From an uncultured Lachnospiraceae bacterium (lineage in GTDB: Bacteria; Bacillota; Clostridia; Lachnospirales; Lachnospiraceae): a stretch of 64,000 bases of DNA. How positions within the stretch are numbered: the stretch's first letter is position 1; every line of letters starts with the position of its first letter. The stretch spans positions 1 to 64,000 of the forward strand of contig UQAW01000012.1 in NCBI GenBank assembly GCA_900539175.1, given 5' to 3'. A model generated the notes under the pieces. It worked only from the letters and a program-made list of their open reading frames with translations. It ran no database searches and was not told the origin of the DNA. Below are positions 32,841 to 41,427 of the stretch, in pieces. Both the position numbers and the translations under genes were made by a program.

Positions 32841-34463
32841 ATGAGTAAGAAAAATTCGTTGATGAAAAATGCATCGGTGCTTATGGTAGCAACGATGATC
32901 TCCAGAGTCATAGGTCTGTTGTACCGCCGGCCGTTGGGACAGGTTTTAGGCAGGGAAGGACTTGGTTACTATGGTTATGCCAGCAATCTGTATGTGATTC
33001 TTTTGTTAGTCTCATCCTATAGTATTCCGATGGCGGTCTCAAAAGTGGTTTCCGAGCGTCTTGCGTTAAAGCAATACCGAAATGCCCATAAGGTGTTTCA
33101 GGGCGCTTTGCTGTATGCGTCTATTGTGGGAGGAATTGCGGCGTTTGTGGCCTTCTTCGGAGGGAGCCTGTTACTTCCCAGGAACCAGCAAAATGCAGTG
33201 CTTGCTTTGCGGGTATTGGCGCCCACCATTTTTTTGTCAGCAATTCTCGGGGTGTTCAGAGGATATTTTCAGGCGCATAATACAATGATGCCTACCTCTA
33301 TTTCACAGATTGCAGAACAGATCATGAATGCGGTGGTCAGTGTTCTGGCAGGTTTTTTGTTGATTCAGGCTTTTGCTACAGATGAGACAACCCATGCAAT
33401 CTATGGCGCTGCAGGCGGTACGATGGGTACCGGGGTAGGAGTAGCGGCAGGATTAATTTTTATGCTGTTTGTATACGGACTGAATCAGAAGACCATAAAA
33501 AGACAGGTGGCCAGAGATATTTACCATGAGGAGGAAAGCCTTAGTGATGTGTTACGGATCATCTTCCTTCTGGTGACCCCCGTTATCTTTACCACATTTA
33601 TTTACAATGCAAGTGCATATCTGGACAGCTATATTTTTTCCAGTATTCAGGGATGGCATGGGATTGCAGGTAAAACAATCACCGAGCAGTATGGGGAATT
33701 CAGCAATTATTATGTGACGCTGATCAATGTACCTCTGGCACTTGCTTCTGCCAGTGCTTCTGCCATGATGCCGATTGTATCCGGAAGCTATGCAACCGGT
33801 GAGATGGATGTGGCGAATGATAAGATCAATGAAACGATCAGACTGACCATGTTTATCTGTGTTCCGGCAGCAGTGGGACTGGCTGTTCTGGCACACCCGA
33901 TTATGGGTGTTCTGTTTCCGGAATCCACAAAGCTGGGTGAGAACTTGCTGATGTTTGGTGCGGTATCTGTAATTTTCTCAGCATTATCCACGATTACAAA
34001 CAGTGTTCTTCAGTCGATTGGACAACAGAAAGTTGCACTTCGGAATGCAGCGTTATCACTGGCCTTAAATCTGGCTTCTCTGGCAGTGATGCTTCTGATC
34101 GCTCCGGTATTGGGAATTTATGCGATGCTGGCAGCCAATATTCTTTTCTCTGTGTGCATGTGCGTGCTGAATGGATTGGCGCTGAGTGAATATCTGGGAT
34201 ATCGTAATGAATTTAAGGACTCTTATGGTAAACCATTACTTGCAGCAGCGGGTATGGGTGTTGTGGCGTGGCTGAGCTATTATAGTCTGTTTGCTTTGAC
34301 AAAGCGGCCATTTATCTGTCTTGTGATTGCAATTCTGGCTGCAGTTGTGGTTTACATGATTCTTTTTGTTGTGGTGACGAAGACCACAGAAGAGGAAATG
34401 AAGAAGTTTCCTATGGGAACAAAGATGATTCGTTTTCTGCGGCTGATCCGGGTGTATCACTGA
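32841..34463 (+). CDS. MurJ/MviN-like lipid flippase (MOP superfamily)
   Basis: This 540-aa polytopic protein of about 14 membrane segments starts MSKKNSLMKNASVLMVATMISRVIGLLYRRPLG-like, matching the YtgP/MurJ group that flips lipid II across the membrane. VFRGYFQAHNTMMPTSISQIAEQ is a family-type loop. It is probably a core cell-wall flippase, distinct from the SpoVB-like gene at 14130. A 158-bp palindromic element begins 12 nt after its stop. Confidence 0.85.
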   Translation: MSKKNSLMKNASVLMVATMISRVIGLLYRRPLGQVLGREGLGYYGYASNLYVILLLVSSYSIPMAVSKVVSERLALKQYRNAHKVFQGALLYASIVGGIAAFVAFFGGSLLLPRNQQNAVLALRVLAPTIFLSAILGVFRGYFQAHNTMMPTSISQIAEQIMNAVVSVLAGFLLIQAFATDETTHAIYGAAGGTMGTGVGVAAGLIFMLFVYGLNQKTIKRQVARDIYHEEESLSDVLRIIFLLVTPVIFTTFIYNASAYLDSYIFSSIQGWHGIAGKTITEQYGEFSNYYVTLINVPLALASASASAMMPIVSGSYATGEMDVANDKINETIRLTMFICVPAAVGLAVLAHPIMGVLFPESTKLGENLLMFGAVSVIFSALSTITNSVLQSIGQQKVALRNAALSLALNLASLAVMLLIAPVLGIYAMLAANILFSVCMCVLNGLALSEYLGYRNEFKDSYGKPLLAAAGMGVVAWLSYYSLFALTKRPFICLVIAILAAVVVYMILFVVVTKTTEEEMKKFPMGTKMIRFLRLIRVYH

Positions 34464-34475
34464 TAAAAAATCATA

Positions 34476-34633
34476 AGGAATTGTTCAGAAATAACTTTTA
34501 AATCGTGCGTAGAATTTTTCTTCGAGAGTGCTGCTCGAAAATCAGGCGCATAGTGGGCTATGCAACTGATTTTTGAGTGGTGCTATCGGAGAAAAAGGCA
34601 AGCAATATTAAAAGTTATTTCTGAACAATTCCT
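34476..34633. repeat. Palindromic element, family I, copy 2
   Basis: A 26-bp perfect terminal inverted repeat (34476-34501 with 34608-34633) encloses a central AAAATCAG/CTGATTTT hairpin capped by CATAGTGGGCTATG. The architecture matches 4835-4996, whose cap is GTAGCCCGCTAC; both follow a stop codon closely. Arms differ between copies. Confidence 0.75.
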
Positions 34634-34673
34634 AACGTACAGCAGAGTTAAAAAGTTTAAGGAGCAAAGTTTT

Positions 34674-35261
34674 ATGAATCCAATAACAGAAAAGCAATAT
34701 TATCAGGAGACAGATAAAGAAAAAAGAAAAAAGATCTTAGAAGCAGCGATCGAAGCAGAAGGAATGAATCCGGAAGACGAGCTGCGGCTGGAACTCTGGG
34801 AGAGAAGATATGGACGGAGAGAGAAGGAACCTGAGGGGATTGACCGTTACATCCGGGGATGGATGGGAATGGTTTATCTGAATCAGTCTTCTATGACTTT
34901 TTTGGGGAAGCGAAGAGCTGTCAGAGAAATCCGTAAGGTGAAAGAAGACTGGGATGTGGAATTGCTGAAAGGCAGGGGGGAACTTGGCGAGAAACTGATG
35001 TATCAGGAACTGTATAATCTAATTCGGTTTTATATGGAACTTTGTGCGACTGACAGGAACTATACTACCACCTTGTTTGGAATGATGCGTATGGATGAAG
35101 AAAAGGTAGTGCAGAAAATCGCAAAAGAAATTTATACAGTGGCTTATGAAATTCCCAAGTCTCTGGATATGGAAGAAGAATTTCAGATACTCAGAAGAGC
35201 AGCCAGAGATGCTTTTGCCGATCAGTATCCAAGACAGGAAAGATTGCTGGGAGATATGTAA
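34674..35261 (+). CDS. Uncharacterised helical protein (possibly DUF6553)
   Basis: This 195-aa protein is charged and mainly helical, with no signal or membrane segment. It begins MNPITEKQYYQETDKEKRKK and contains WMGMVYLNQSSMTFLGKRR and MYQELYNLIRFYMELC. I recognise no enzyme motif. Similar proteins occur in Lachnospiraceae under a DUF name that I recall as DUF6553, with low certainty. ATG 34674 follows AAGGAGC; upstream in-frame sequence lies in the palindromic element. luxS follows 21 nt later, so it is probably cotranscribed. Confidence 0.65.
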   Translation: MNPITEKQYYQETDKEKRKKILEAAIEAEGMNPEDELRLELWERRYGRREKEPEGIDRYIRGWMGMVYLNQSSMTFLGKRRAVREIRKVKEDWDVELLKGRGELGEKLMYQELYNLIRFYMELCATDRNYTTTLFGMMRMDEEKVVQKIAKEIYTVAYEIPKSLDMEEEFQILRRAARDAFADQYPRQERLLGDM

Positions 35262-35282
35262 GAATAGGAAAAGGAGATATCT

Positions 35283-35762
35283 ATGGAAAAAATAGCAAGT
35301 TTTACGATTGATCACAATAAATTACAGCCTGGAATTTATGTATCAAGAAAAGACCATATTGGTGCGGAGACGATTACAACGTTTGATCTGCGTATGACTT
35401 CCCCCAATGAAGAACCGGTTATGAATACGGCAGAATTGCATACAATTGAACATTTGGCCGCTACCTTCCTGAGAAATGATGAGGAGTGGCAGGATAAGGT
35501 GATTTATTTTGGACCGATGGGCTGCCGTACCGGATGCTATCTGCTGCTGGCAGGTGATTATGATTCTAAGGATATTGTTACACTCATTGTAAAAACCTTC
35601 GAGTTTATCCGGGATTTTGAGGGAGAGATTCCGGGAGCAAAGGCAAAGGACTGCGGAAATTATCTGGATCAGAATCTGGGTATGGCAAAATATCTGGCAA
35701 AGCGGTATCTGAACGAGGTTCTCTATGAGATAAAGCCCGAGCGTTTGGTGTATCCGGAATAG
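35283..35762 (+). CDS. luxS: S-ribosylhomocysteine lyase (AI-2 synthesis)
   Basis: LuxS cleaves S-ribosylhomocysteine to homocysteine and DPD, the precursor of autoinducer-2. The 159-aa product has the metal motif HTIEH (about 57), the conserved cysteine in FGPMGCRTGCYL (about 80-86) and the distal metal-ligand cysteine in KDCGNY. AAAGGAG precedes ATG 35283. No clear terminator follows: a weak ATCCATAC/GTGGAT hairpin near 35789-35806 is all I see. Confidence 0.97.
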   Translation: MEKIASFTIDHNKLQPGIYVSRKDHIGAETITTFDLRMTSPNEEPVMNTAELHTIEHLAATFLRNDEEWQDKVIYFGPMGCRTGCYLLLAGDYDSKDIVTLIVKTFEFIRDFEGEIPGAKAKDCGNYLDQNLGMAKYLAKRYLNEVLYEIKPERLVYPE

Positions 35763-35929
35763 TTTTGAGGTTAACAAGGAAGGCTTGCATCCATACGGTG
35801 TGGATAATTTTCAGAAAAAAGGAAGAGAAGACCTGTTTTTGTAGATGAAATAATTTTTCAGAAAATCCCATAACTAAACTATATGATAGTTAGATGCGCC
35901 TTTCGGTGCTGTGATCAGGGGAATTGGAA

Positions 35930-35958
35930 TTGACTTCTTTGATGAGAAAGATTATACT
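35930..35958 (+). promoter_or_regulatory. Promoter of the UPF0303-like gene
   Basis: TTGACT (35930-35935), 17-nt spacer, TATACT (35953-35958). Confidence 0.75.
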
Positions 35959-36010
35959 TAGTAGTATACTATTAATAGACAGACAATATGAAACTGGAAA
36001 GGGTGATTGT

Positions 36011-36505
36011 ATGACAATTGAAGAGCTGTTAAAGGTATTGGAGATGCAGGAGGAAATTCTGCAGTTTTCTCATTTTACGAATAGTGACGCCTGGGAGTTG
36101 GGTAATCTTATTGTGATGGAGGCGAACCGGAGAAATCAGCCGATTGCGGTCAGTATCCGGTTGAATAATGGATTTACGGTGTTCCAGTATGGTTTTGACG
36201 GCATCAATCTTTATCATGAGGAAATGCTGCGCAGAAAGTATAATACGGTTAAATTTACGGAGCAGAGCAGTATGCATTTATATATGCAGCTGCGTCTGGG
36301 AGAGGCAACGCAGGATGAATTATTGGTACCTGAGGCAGATTATGCGGCTTTGGGCGGCGGATTTCCGATTCGGATTGAGGAAGTGGGGGTAATTGGAGCA
36401 ATTACGGTTTCGGGAAGAGATCATGTGATGGATCATGACTTGATTGTAAAATGTGTGAGTAAATATCTTCATGTAGATGAGGTGCCGAGGATTCGGGCAA
36501 TTTAG
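36011..36505 (+). CDS. UPF0303 / GlcG-HbpS-like domain protein
   Basis: This 164-aa cytosolic protein resembles the UPF0303 branch of the GlcG/HbpS fold, often labelled heme-degrading domain. Features are ANRRNQPIAVSI, the aromatic stretch YGFDGINLYHEEMLRRKYNTV and a C-terminal GGGFPIRIEEVGVIGAITVSG-like glycine-rich segment. Heme degradation is not demonstrated for this branch. ATG 36011 follows AAAGGG. It is a monocistronic unit with its own promoter and a strong terminator. Confidence 0.78.
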   Translation: MTIEELLKVLEMQEEILQFSHFTNSDAWELGNLIVMEANRRNQPIAVSIRLNNGFTVFQYGFDGINLYHEEMLRRKYNTVKFTEQSSMHLYMQLRLGEATQDELLVPEADYAALGGGFPIRIEEVGVIGAITVSGRDHVMDHDLIVKCVSKYLHVDEVPRIRAI

Positions 36506-36545
36506 TGTTTATGGTAATCGGAGGCCAGGTTATCGTGTATTAAGA

Positions 36546-36596
36546 AGAAAAGAACGTGGAAGAACTGTTTGATTAAGGTCTTCCACGTTCTTTTCT
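36546..36596. terminator. Bidirectional terminator between the UPF0303-like gene and rluA
   Basis: An 18-bp perfect stem (36546-36563 with 36579-36596) has A-rich 5' and T-rich 3' flanks, so it can serve both convergent genes. Confidence 0.85.
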
Positions 36597-36647
36597 ATCA
36601 TGATACCGGGGCGGACATCTATACGCAGACTTGATGTTGTGATAGAT

Positions 36648-37529
36648 TTACCAGGGCTCCTGTTTTGAAAAATAAAGTTTTTTTCCGGTGACAGGATGCA
36701 GGAATTCCAGAGAGTAGGAGTGAAGTGCCTGATGTTCCAGCCCGAAGGGATTTTCCGGGCGGTATAGTGTGTCGCCCAGAAGCGGATGTCCGATACTGTG
36801 CATATGGACCCGGATCTGATGGGTTCGGCCTGTCTCCAGATGAAGTTCCACGCGGGAATACAAAAGCCCGTTTTTTGAACTTTCGTGGGATAATGTGTGG
36901 TAATGGGTGATTGCGGTCTCTCCATGTGTGAAATCCACACAGCGTTCAATGGTAGAACCTTCCTTTCGGGCAATGGGTGCGTCGATCGTTCCTTCCGATG
37001 GGGTATGCCCCTCTGCCAGTGCATGATAGGTCCGGTGAATTCTGCGTTCCATCATTTGAGCGGAGAGTGCGGCACCGCTGATTCCATGCTTTGCAAGAAT
37101 CAAAAGACCTGTGGTATCCCGGTCCAACCGATTGATGCAGCGGTAAACATATGGAATATTCTGCTGTGCAAAATAATAAGCAACACCGTTTGCCAACGTA
37201 TTGTCATAATTTCCCTGAGAGGGATGAATCGGGGTATCTGCCGGTTTATCAATGACCATTAAATCTTCATCCTCATAAACAATTTCGAATGCCACCGGAG
37301 CCGGAATGATTCCAGGAGACGATTCTGATTCTTCCAGATGCACGGATAAAATGTCATGCTCTTTCATACGCTGATTCGTATAAGCCCAGAGCCCATTTAG
37401 GCAGATGCCATTCTCTGTGCGCTTCAAGCCAACAATCACATGATGGGAATACCCAAGTCTGCGCAAAAATTCTTCAATTGTCTTTCCGGCAGATTCTGTT
37501 CCTATGTTATAATTAAATTCTCTGATCAT
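36648..37529 (-). CDS. RluA family pseudouridine synthase
   Basis: It isomerises uridine to pseudouridine in rRNA or tRNA. The 293-aa product has an N-terminal S4-like segment, then the catalytic motif CINRLDRDTTGLLILAK (Asp near 137), RTYHALAEG and the C-terminal GRTHQIRVH and GDTLY. The RNA target cannot be read from sequence, so no specific gene name is given. It has its own consensus promoter and is divergent from the lactonase gene. Confidence 0.93.
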   Translation of the reverse strand: MIREFNYNIGTESAGKTIEEFLRRLGYSHHVIVGLKRTENGICLNGLWAYTNQRMKEHDILSVHLEESESSPGIIPAPVAFEIVYEDEDLMVIDKPADTPIHPSQGNYDNTLANGVAYYFAQQNIPYVYRCINRLDRDTTGLLILAKHGISGAALSAQMMERRIHRTYHALAEGHTPSEGTIDAPIARKEGSTIERCVDFTHGETAITHYHTLSHESSKNGLLYSRVELHLETGRTHQIRVHMHSIGHPLLGDTLYRPENPFGLEHQALHSYSLEFLHPVTGKKLYFSKQEPW

Positions 37530-37537
37530 AATAAAAT

Positions 37538-37566
37538 ATTATACAGAGAAACAAGCGTCATGTCAA
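37538..37566 (-). promoter_or_regulatory. rluA-family gene promoter (perfect consensus)
   Basis: On the minus strand TTGACA (37566-37561), 17-nt spacer, TATAAT (37543-37538). Transcription starts close to the coding start, so the leader is very short. Confidence 0.85.
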
Positions 37567-37606
37567 AACCCATCAATGATGTTTTTGAAAAAATTCTCCC
37601 GCGGAA

Positions 37607-37635
37607 TTGTAGAATAAATCAAAGTGTGGTAGAAT
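37607..37635 (+). promoter_or_regulatory. Promoter of the lactonase-family gene
   Basis: TTGTAG (37607-37612), 17-nt spacer, TAGAAT (37630-37635). Divergent from the rluA promoter about 40 bp away. Confidence 0.65.
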
Positions 37636-37672
37636 GAATACAAACAAACGTTGCAGAAAGGATGGACCTGAT

Positions 37673-38731
37673 ATGGCGGAAAAGTATGTTGCATATGTGG
37701 GAACGTATACCCACGGCAGTAGTATAGGAATTCATTTGTATGACGTGGATGTGGAAGAAGGAACCCTGACGGAACGAAAAGTAGTTCCTGTGAATAATTC
37801 TTCTTATATCTGTCGTTCTCTGAACGGAAAATATCTGTATTCAATCGCAGATGAGGGAGTTGCAGTATTTGCAATTGACGAAGAGAGCGGAGATTTGAAG
37901 CCGATTAATAAAGTAGACATTGACGGTATGAGAGGCTGTCATCTTTCAGTAGATCAGACAGGACGCTATCTTTTTGTGGCAGGTTATCATGATGGTAAGG
38001 TAACGGTAGTTCATACGCACAAAGACGGTCGTCTCGGCAGTATTATGGATGGTATTTTCCACAAGGGTCTCGGCAGTGTTGCGGAGCGTAATTTCCGCCC
38101 GCATGTAAACTGTGTTGTTCCAACTCCTGATAATAAATATCTTTGTGCCGTTGATAATGGAATCGACCAGGTAAAAATCTATAAAGTAAACAGTCAGAGG
38201 AATAAGCTGCAGCTTGTGGACATTCTGAGATGTGAGCGTGAATCCGGTCCAAGAACTTTGCGGTTTTCCAGGAATGGAAAATATGCGTATCTGCTGTTTG
38301 AACTGACAAATGAAGTGGAAGTATATACCTATAAAGATGGTAAGAATTCTCCGGAGTTTGAAAAGATTCAGAGTTTGAGTACGACTTCGGATAACGTTGA
38401 CCGTGCGCATGATGCGGCTTCCGGTATGTGTTTCTCGAATGACGGAAAACATCTGTTTACTTCCACCGCCGGAGATAATACAGTAGCTATGTTTTCCATT
38501 GATGAGGAGACCGGTCTTCTGACAAAAGAATTTGCACTGCCCATAAGCGGAGACTATCCGAAGGATATCGCCATGTTCCCGGATAATAAGCATATTGCGG
38601 TAGTAAATCATGAGTCTAACAGTATTACCACATTTACGGTTGATTATGAGAAAAAAGTTCTGGTTCAGAAAGGAAAACCGATGAAGGTGGAAACTCCGAA
38701 CTGTATATTGATTACCCCGATGGGAGTATAA
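37673..38731 (+). CDS. Lactonase family beta-propeller protein (6-phosphogluconolactonase type)
   Basis: This 352-aa protein is a seven-bladed propeller by its repeats: YVAYVGTYTHGSSIGIHLYD, NGKYLYSIADEG, TGRYLFVAGYHDGKVTV, DNKYLCAVDNGIDQV and NGKYAYLLFELTNEVEVY. This matches the Pgl/CarC-type lactonase family (PF10282-like) that opens 6-phosphogluconolactone or related lactones. The substrate is not proved. ATG 37673 follows AAAGGA; ATG 37634 is an alternative. Confidence 0.85.
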   Translation: MAEKYVAYVGTYTHGSSIGIHLYDVDVEEGTLTERKVVPVNNSSYICRSLNGKYLYSIADEGVAVFAIDEESGDLKPINKVDIDGMRGCHLSVDQTGRYLFVAGYHDGKVTVVHTHKDGRLGSIMDGIFHKGLGSVAERNFRPHVNCVVPTPDNKYLCAVDNGIDQVKIYKVNSQRNKLQLVDILRCERESGPRTLRFSRNGKYAYLLFELTNEVEVYTYKDGKNSPEFEKIQSLSTTSDNVDRAHDAASGMCFSNDGKHLFTSTAGDNTVAMFSIDEETGLLTKEFALPISGDYPKDIAMFPDNKHIAVVNHESNSITTFTVDYEKKVLVQKGKPMKVETPNCILITPMGV

Positions 38732-38740
38732 ACTTCTCTG

Positions 38741-38826
38741 GAAGCCTGTACACTCCAAGCTTTGATACATGGAAAGACTTGTTATAGTCAAAGATGTAGA
38801 AGAGTAGGGAGGTACGGGCTTTTTTG
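38741..38826 (+). terminator. Terminator after the lactonase gene
   Basis: AAGCCTGTAC (from 38742) pairs with GTACGGGCTT (ending 38821), with CTTTGA/TCAAAG nested inside, followed by TTTTTTG. It lies between convergent genes. Confidence 0.65.
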
Positions 38827-38831
38827 ATATG

Positions 38832-39941
38832 CTAATCACACGGTTTCTGATCCCAGATCAGTTTCAGGTTTGAGAGACGGGAACTCATGCCTACCATAAG
38901 TGCGTCGATAATCGTGAGTGCAGCCATAGATTCCACAACGACCACAGCTCTGGGAACAATAATAGGATCATGGCGGCCCTTGATATTGATCTGAATTTCT
39001 TCATGATTTCGGTTTACTGTCTGCTGTGCAGACCAGATAGAAGGGGTAGGCTTAAAGGAAGCGCGCAGAACGAGATCACTGCCATCGCTGATTCCGCCGA
39101 GGACTCCTCCGGCATGGTTGGTCTTCTTCGTGATGGATCCATTTTCATCAATAGAGAAGGCATCATTATTTGTAAGACCGGTAGCTGTCGCCACAGAGAT
39201 TCCGTCACCCACTTCCACACCTTTCACGGCCCCGATGGACATCAGCGCTTTCGCAAGATTGGCATCCAGTTTCTCAAAGACCGGGTCGCCTACGCCTGCC
39301 GGTATCCCATGGACCACGCACTCTACACATCCGCCGGAAGAATTGTGTTGGCTTAAACATTCTTCAAGGTAAGCCTCAGCTTTGGAAGCAGCATCAGCAT
39401 CCGGCATATAGAGAGCGTTTTGGAAAATCTCTTCTTCATCGAAAGATTCGATGGTAACCGGTCCGATGGAGCGTGTATAGGTGGTAAATGTAATGCCAAG
39501 TTCTGCGAGCAATTTGGAAGCAATTGCTCCTGCAGCAACACGGCCGATTGTCTCGCGTCCGGAGGAACGGCCGCCTCCGCGGTAATCACGGAAGCCATAC
39601 TTTTCGTCAAATGTATAATCTGCATGTCCCGGACGATAGTAGCTTGCAATTTCACTGTAATCTCCGGAACGCTGGTTTGTATTTCTTACAATCATGGATA
39701 TCGGAGTTCCTGTAGTTTTTCCTTCGAAGACCCCGGACATAATTTCTACGGTATCAGATTCCTTTCGCGGTGTGGAATAGCGGCTTTGCCCTGGTTTTCT
39801 ACGATTCAGAAACTTCTGGATGTCGGATCTTTCCAGTGGAAGACCGGCCGGGCACCCGTCAACAACAACACCGATTCCATCGCCATGAGATTCCCCCCAG
39901 GTGGAAATCCGAAAGATTGTACCATATATTGATCCTGCCAT
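38832..39941 (-). CDS. aroC: Chorismate synthase
   Basis: AroC converts EPSP to chorismate with reduced FMN, the last common step to aromatic amino acids. The 369-aa product begins MAGSIYGTIFRISTWGESHG and has RPGHADYTF, GGGRSSGRETIGRVAAGAIA and NRNHEEIQINIKGRHDP, all family signatures. The start has GGAGG upstream on the minus strand. It is monocistronic here, away from other aro genes. Confidence 0.97.
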   Translation of the reverse strand: MAGSIYGTIFRISTWGESHGDGIGVVVDGCPAGLPLERSDIQKFLNRRKPGQSRYSTPRKESDTVEIMSGVFEGKTTGTPISMIVRNTNQRSGDYSEIASYYRPGHADYTFDEKYGFRDYRGGGRSSGRETIGRVAAGAIASKLLAELGITFTTYTRSIGPVTIESFDEEEIFQNALYMPDADAASKAEAYLEECLSQHNSSGGCVECVVHGIPAGVGDPVFEKLDANLAKALMSIGAVKGVEVGDGISVATATGLTNNDAFSIDENGSITKKTNHAGGVLGGISDGSDLVLRASFKPTPSIWSAQQTVNRNHEEIQINIKGRHDPIIVPRAVVVVESMAALTIIDALMVGMSSRLSNLKLIWDQKPCD

Positions 39942-39975
39942 AATAAACCTCCAATTTATAAATTCGCATACTCAC

Positions 39976-40004
39976 AGTATACAGGCTTGCTCTCCGTCAG
40001 GCAA
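39976..40004 (-). promoter_or_regulatory. aroC promoter
   Basis: On the minus strand TTGCCT (40004-39999), 17-nt spacer, TATACT (39981-39976). Confidence 0.7.
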
Positions 40005-40045
40005 GAAAAGAATTTATTTTGTTTGTAAAAAGCAGGTTAAAGCGT

Positions 40046-40074
40046 TTGACAAACATATGTCCAACGCTTATAAT
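40046..40074 (+). promoter_or_regulatory. Perfect-consensus promoter upstream of the corA leader
   Basis: TTGACA (40046-40051), 17-nt spacer, TATAAT (40069-40074). It would start transcription near 40081, 297 nt before corA. Confidence 0.88.
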
Positions 40075-40080
40075 TACAAC

Positions 40081-40358
40081 AGAATATTATGATACCAGCG
40101 TTTCATGCCTGCATGAAAAAGCAGGACTTTTGGACCCGTAAAACATGAGAAAGTAGCCCGAATAGGGCGGATTTTGAATGTTTTTAGGATTGCAGGAGCA
40201 TGAAATGCGGGGTAATCTGTGTATCATATTATGGAAAGGATGTGTTGTTATGGAAAGCGGGCCTAGTCCGGAATCGCGAAGTTTGAACCAGGCAGAATAT
40301 GGAGTATAAGGCGAAGGGACATGAAGGCGTGCACTTTTTTCTTGTCCTTTTGCGGACA
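40081..40358 (+). ncRNA. Candidate structured RNA or riboswitch-like leader upstream of corA
   Basis: No credible ORF is found in this 300-nt leader. ATTATGATAC (about 40086) pairs with GTATCATATT (about 40221). Inside it GCGTTTCATGC plus CTGCA pairs with TGCAG plus GCATGAAATGC, then TAAAACAT with ATGTTTTTA, and GCCCGAATAGGGC caps it, so the 5' domain is a nested four-part structure. A second domain includes CGGGCCTAGTCCG. AAGGGACATG/CTTGTCCTTTT near 40314-40352 may be a terminator. It does not match the M-box or another riboswitch that I know. It could instead be an independent small RNA. Confidence 0.55.
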
Positions 40359-40377
40359 ATGAAAGGAGACATACGAC

Positions 40378-41322
40378 ATGATCAGAATTTTTAAAACAAT
40401 GGAGCACGGCATTACGCAACTGGATATGCCGGAAGAAGGATGCTGGATTGCATTGACGGATCCTACAGCTACCGAACTTTTTGAGGTGGCACAGCGTTAC
40501 GAAATAGAAGTAGATGATTTAAGAGCGCCTCTGGATGAGGAGGAACGTTCCCGTATTCAGATTGAAGATGATTATACATTGATTTTGGTGGATATTCCCG
40601 TAATTGAGGAACGAAATGATAAAGACTGGTATGGAACGATTCCTATGGGTATCGTAGTCGGAAAGAAAGTTATTATAACGGTCTGCCTGGAGGATACACC
40701 GATTTTAAATACTTTTATGGATGGACGTGTACGGAATTTCTACACTTATATGAAGACAAGGTTTATTCTGCAGATTCTGTACAAAAATGCCAGTATGTAT
40801 CTGCATTATCTTCGTATCATAGATAAAAAGAGTGAGCAGGTGGAGACTCGTCTGCATAAGTCTCAGAGAAATCAGGAACTCATTGAATTGCTGGAGTTGG
40901 AAAAGTCATTGGTGTATTTTACCACCTCTCTTCGTTCCAACGAGGTGGTTCTGGAAAAACTGATGAAAGTGGAGAATATTAAACATTATCCGGAAGATGA
41001 AGATCTTTTGGAAGATGTTATTATTGAGAATAAGCAGGCAATCGAGATGGCTAATATATACAGCGGAATTTTAAGCGGAACAATGGATGCCTTCGCATCG
41101 GTTATCTCTAACAATTTGAACATTGTAATGAAGGTACTTGCAATTGTCACAATTGTGATGTCAATTCCAACGATTATTTATTCTGCGTATGGCATGAATG
41201 TGAACTCTGCGGGAATGCCTTTCGCCAATAGTCCTTATGGATTTGTAATTGTGATTGTATTTTCGGCAATCGTCAGTTTGATTGTCGCATGGATTTTCTC
41301 AAAAAAGAATATGTTTAAGTAA
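40378..41322 (+). CDS. corA: CorA family divalent cation channel
   Basis: CorA proteins import Mg2+ (or Co2+/Ni2+) as pentamers. The 314-aa product has a soluble N-terminal domain, a long stalk helix and two C-terminal membrane segments (about 253-272 and 285-306). The pore signature YGMNV stands at the end of the first. AAAGGAG precedes ATG 40378. A long structured leader upstream suggests RNA-level control. Confidence 0.95.
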   Translation: MIRIFKTMEHGITQLDMPEEGCWIALTDPTATELFEVAQRYEIEVDDLRAPLDEEERSRIQIEDDYTLILVDIPVIEERNDKDWYGTIPMGIVVGKKVIITVCLEDTPILNTFMDGRVRNFYTYMKTRFILQILYKNASMYLHYLRIIDKKSEQVETRLHKSQRNQELIELLELEKSLVYFTTSLRSNEVVLEKLMKVENIKHYPEDEDLLEDVIIENKQAIEMANIYSGILSGTMDAFASVISNNLNIVMKVLAIVTIVMSIPTIIYSAYGMNVNSAGMPFANSPYGFVIVIVFSAIVSLIVAWIFSKKNMFK

Positions 41323-41427
41323 TGACTTAGACAGGGTGGTATACTGGTACCGCGTTCGGAAAGACTGAAAGGTGTTGCCAAATGGTGTATCGGTTTGTGG
41401 TTAAATAAATTGAGGATGGATTATAAT

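Noticed and set aside
41333..41354. T-box-like string (AGGGTGG ... GGTACCGCG) upstream of the rhomboid-like gene
   Set aside because: The AGGGTGG and ACCGCG halves are separated by extra bases, there is no room for a specifier domain between corA and the next gene, and no terminator/antiterminator pair is visible.
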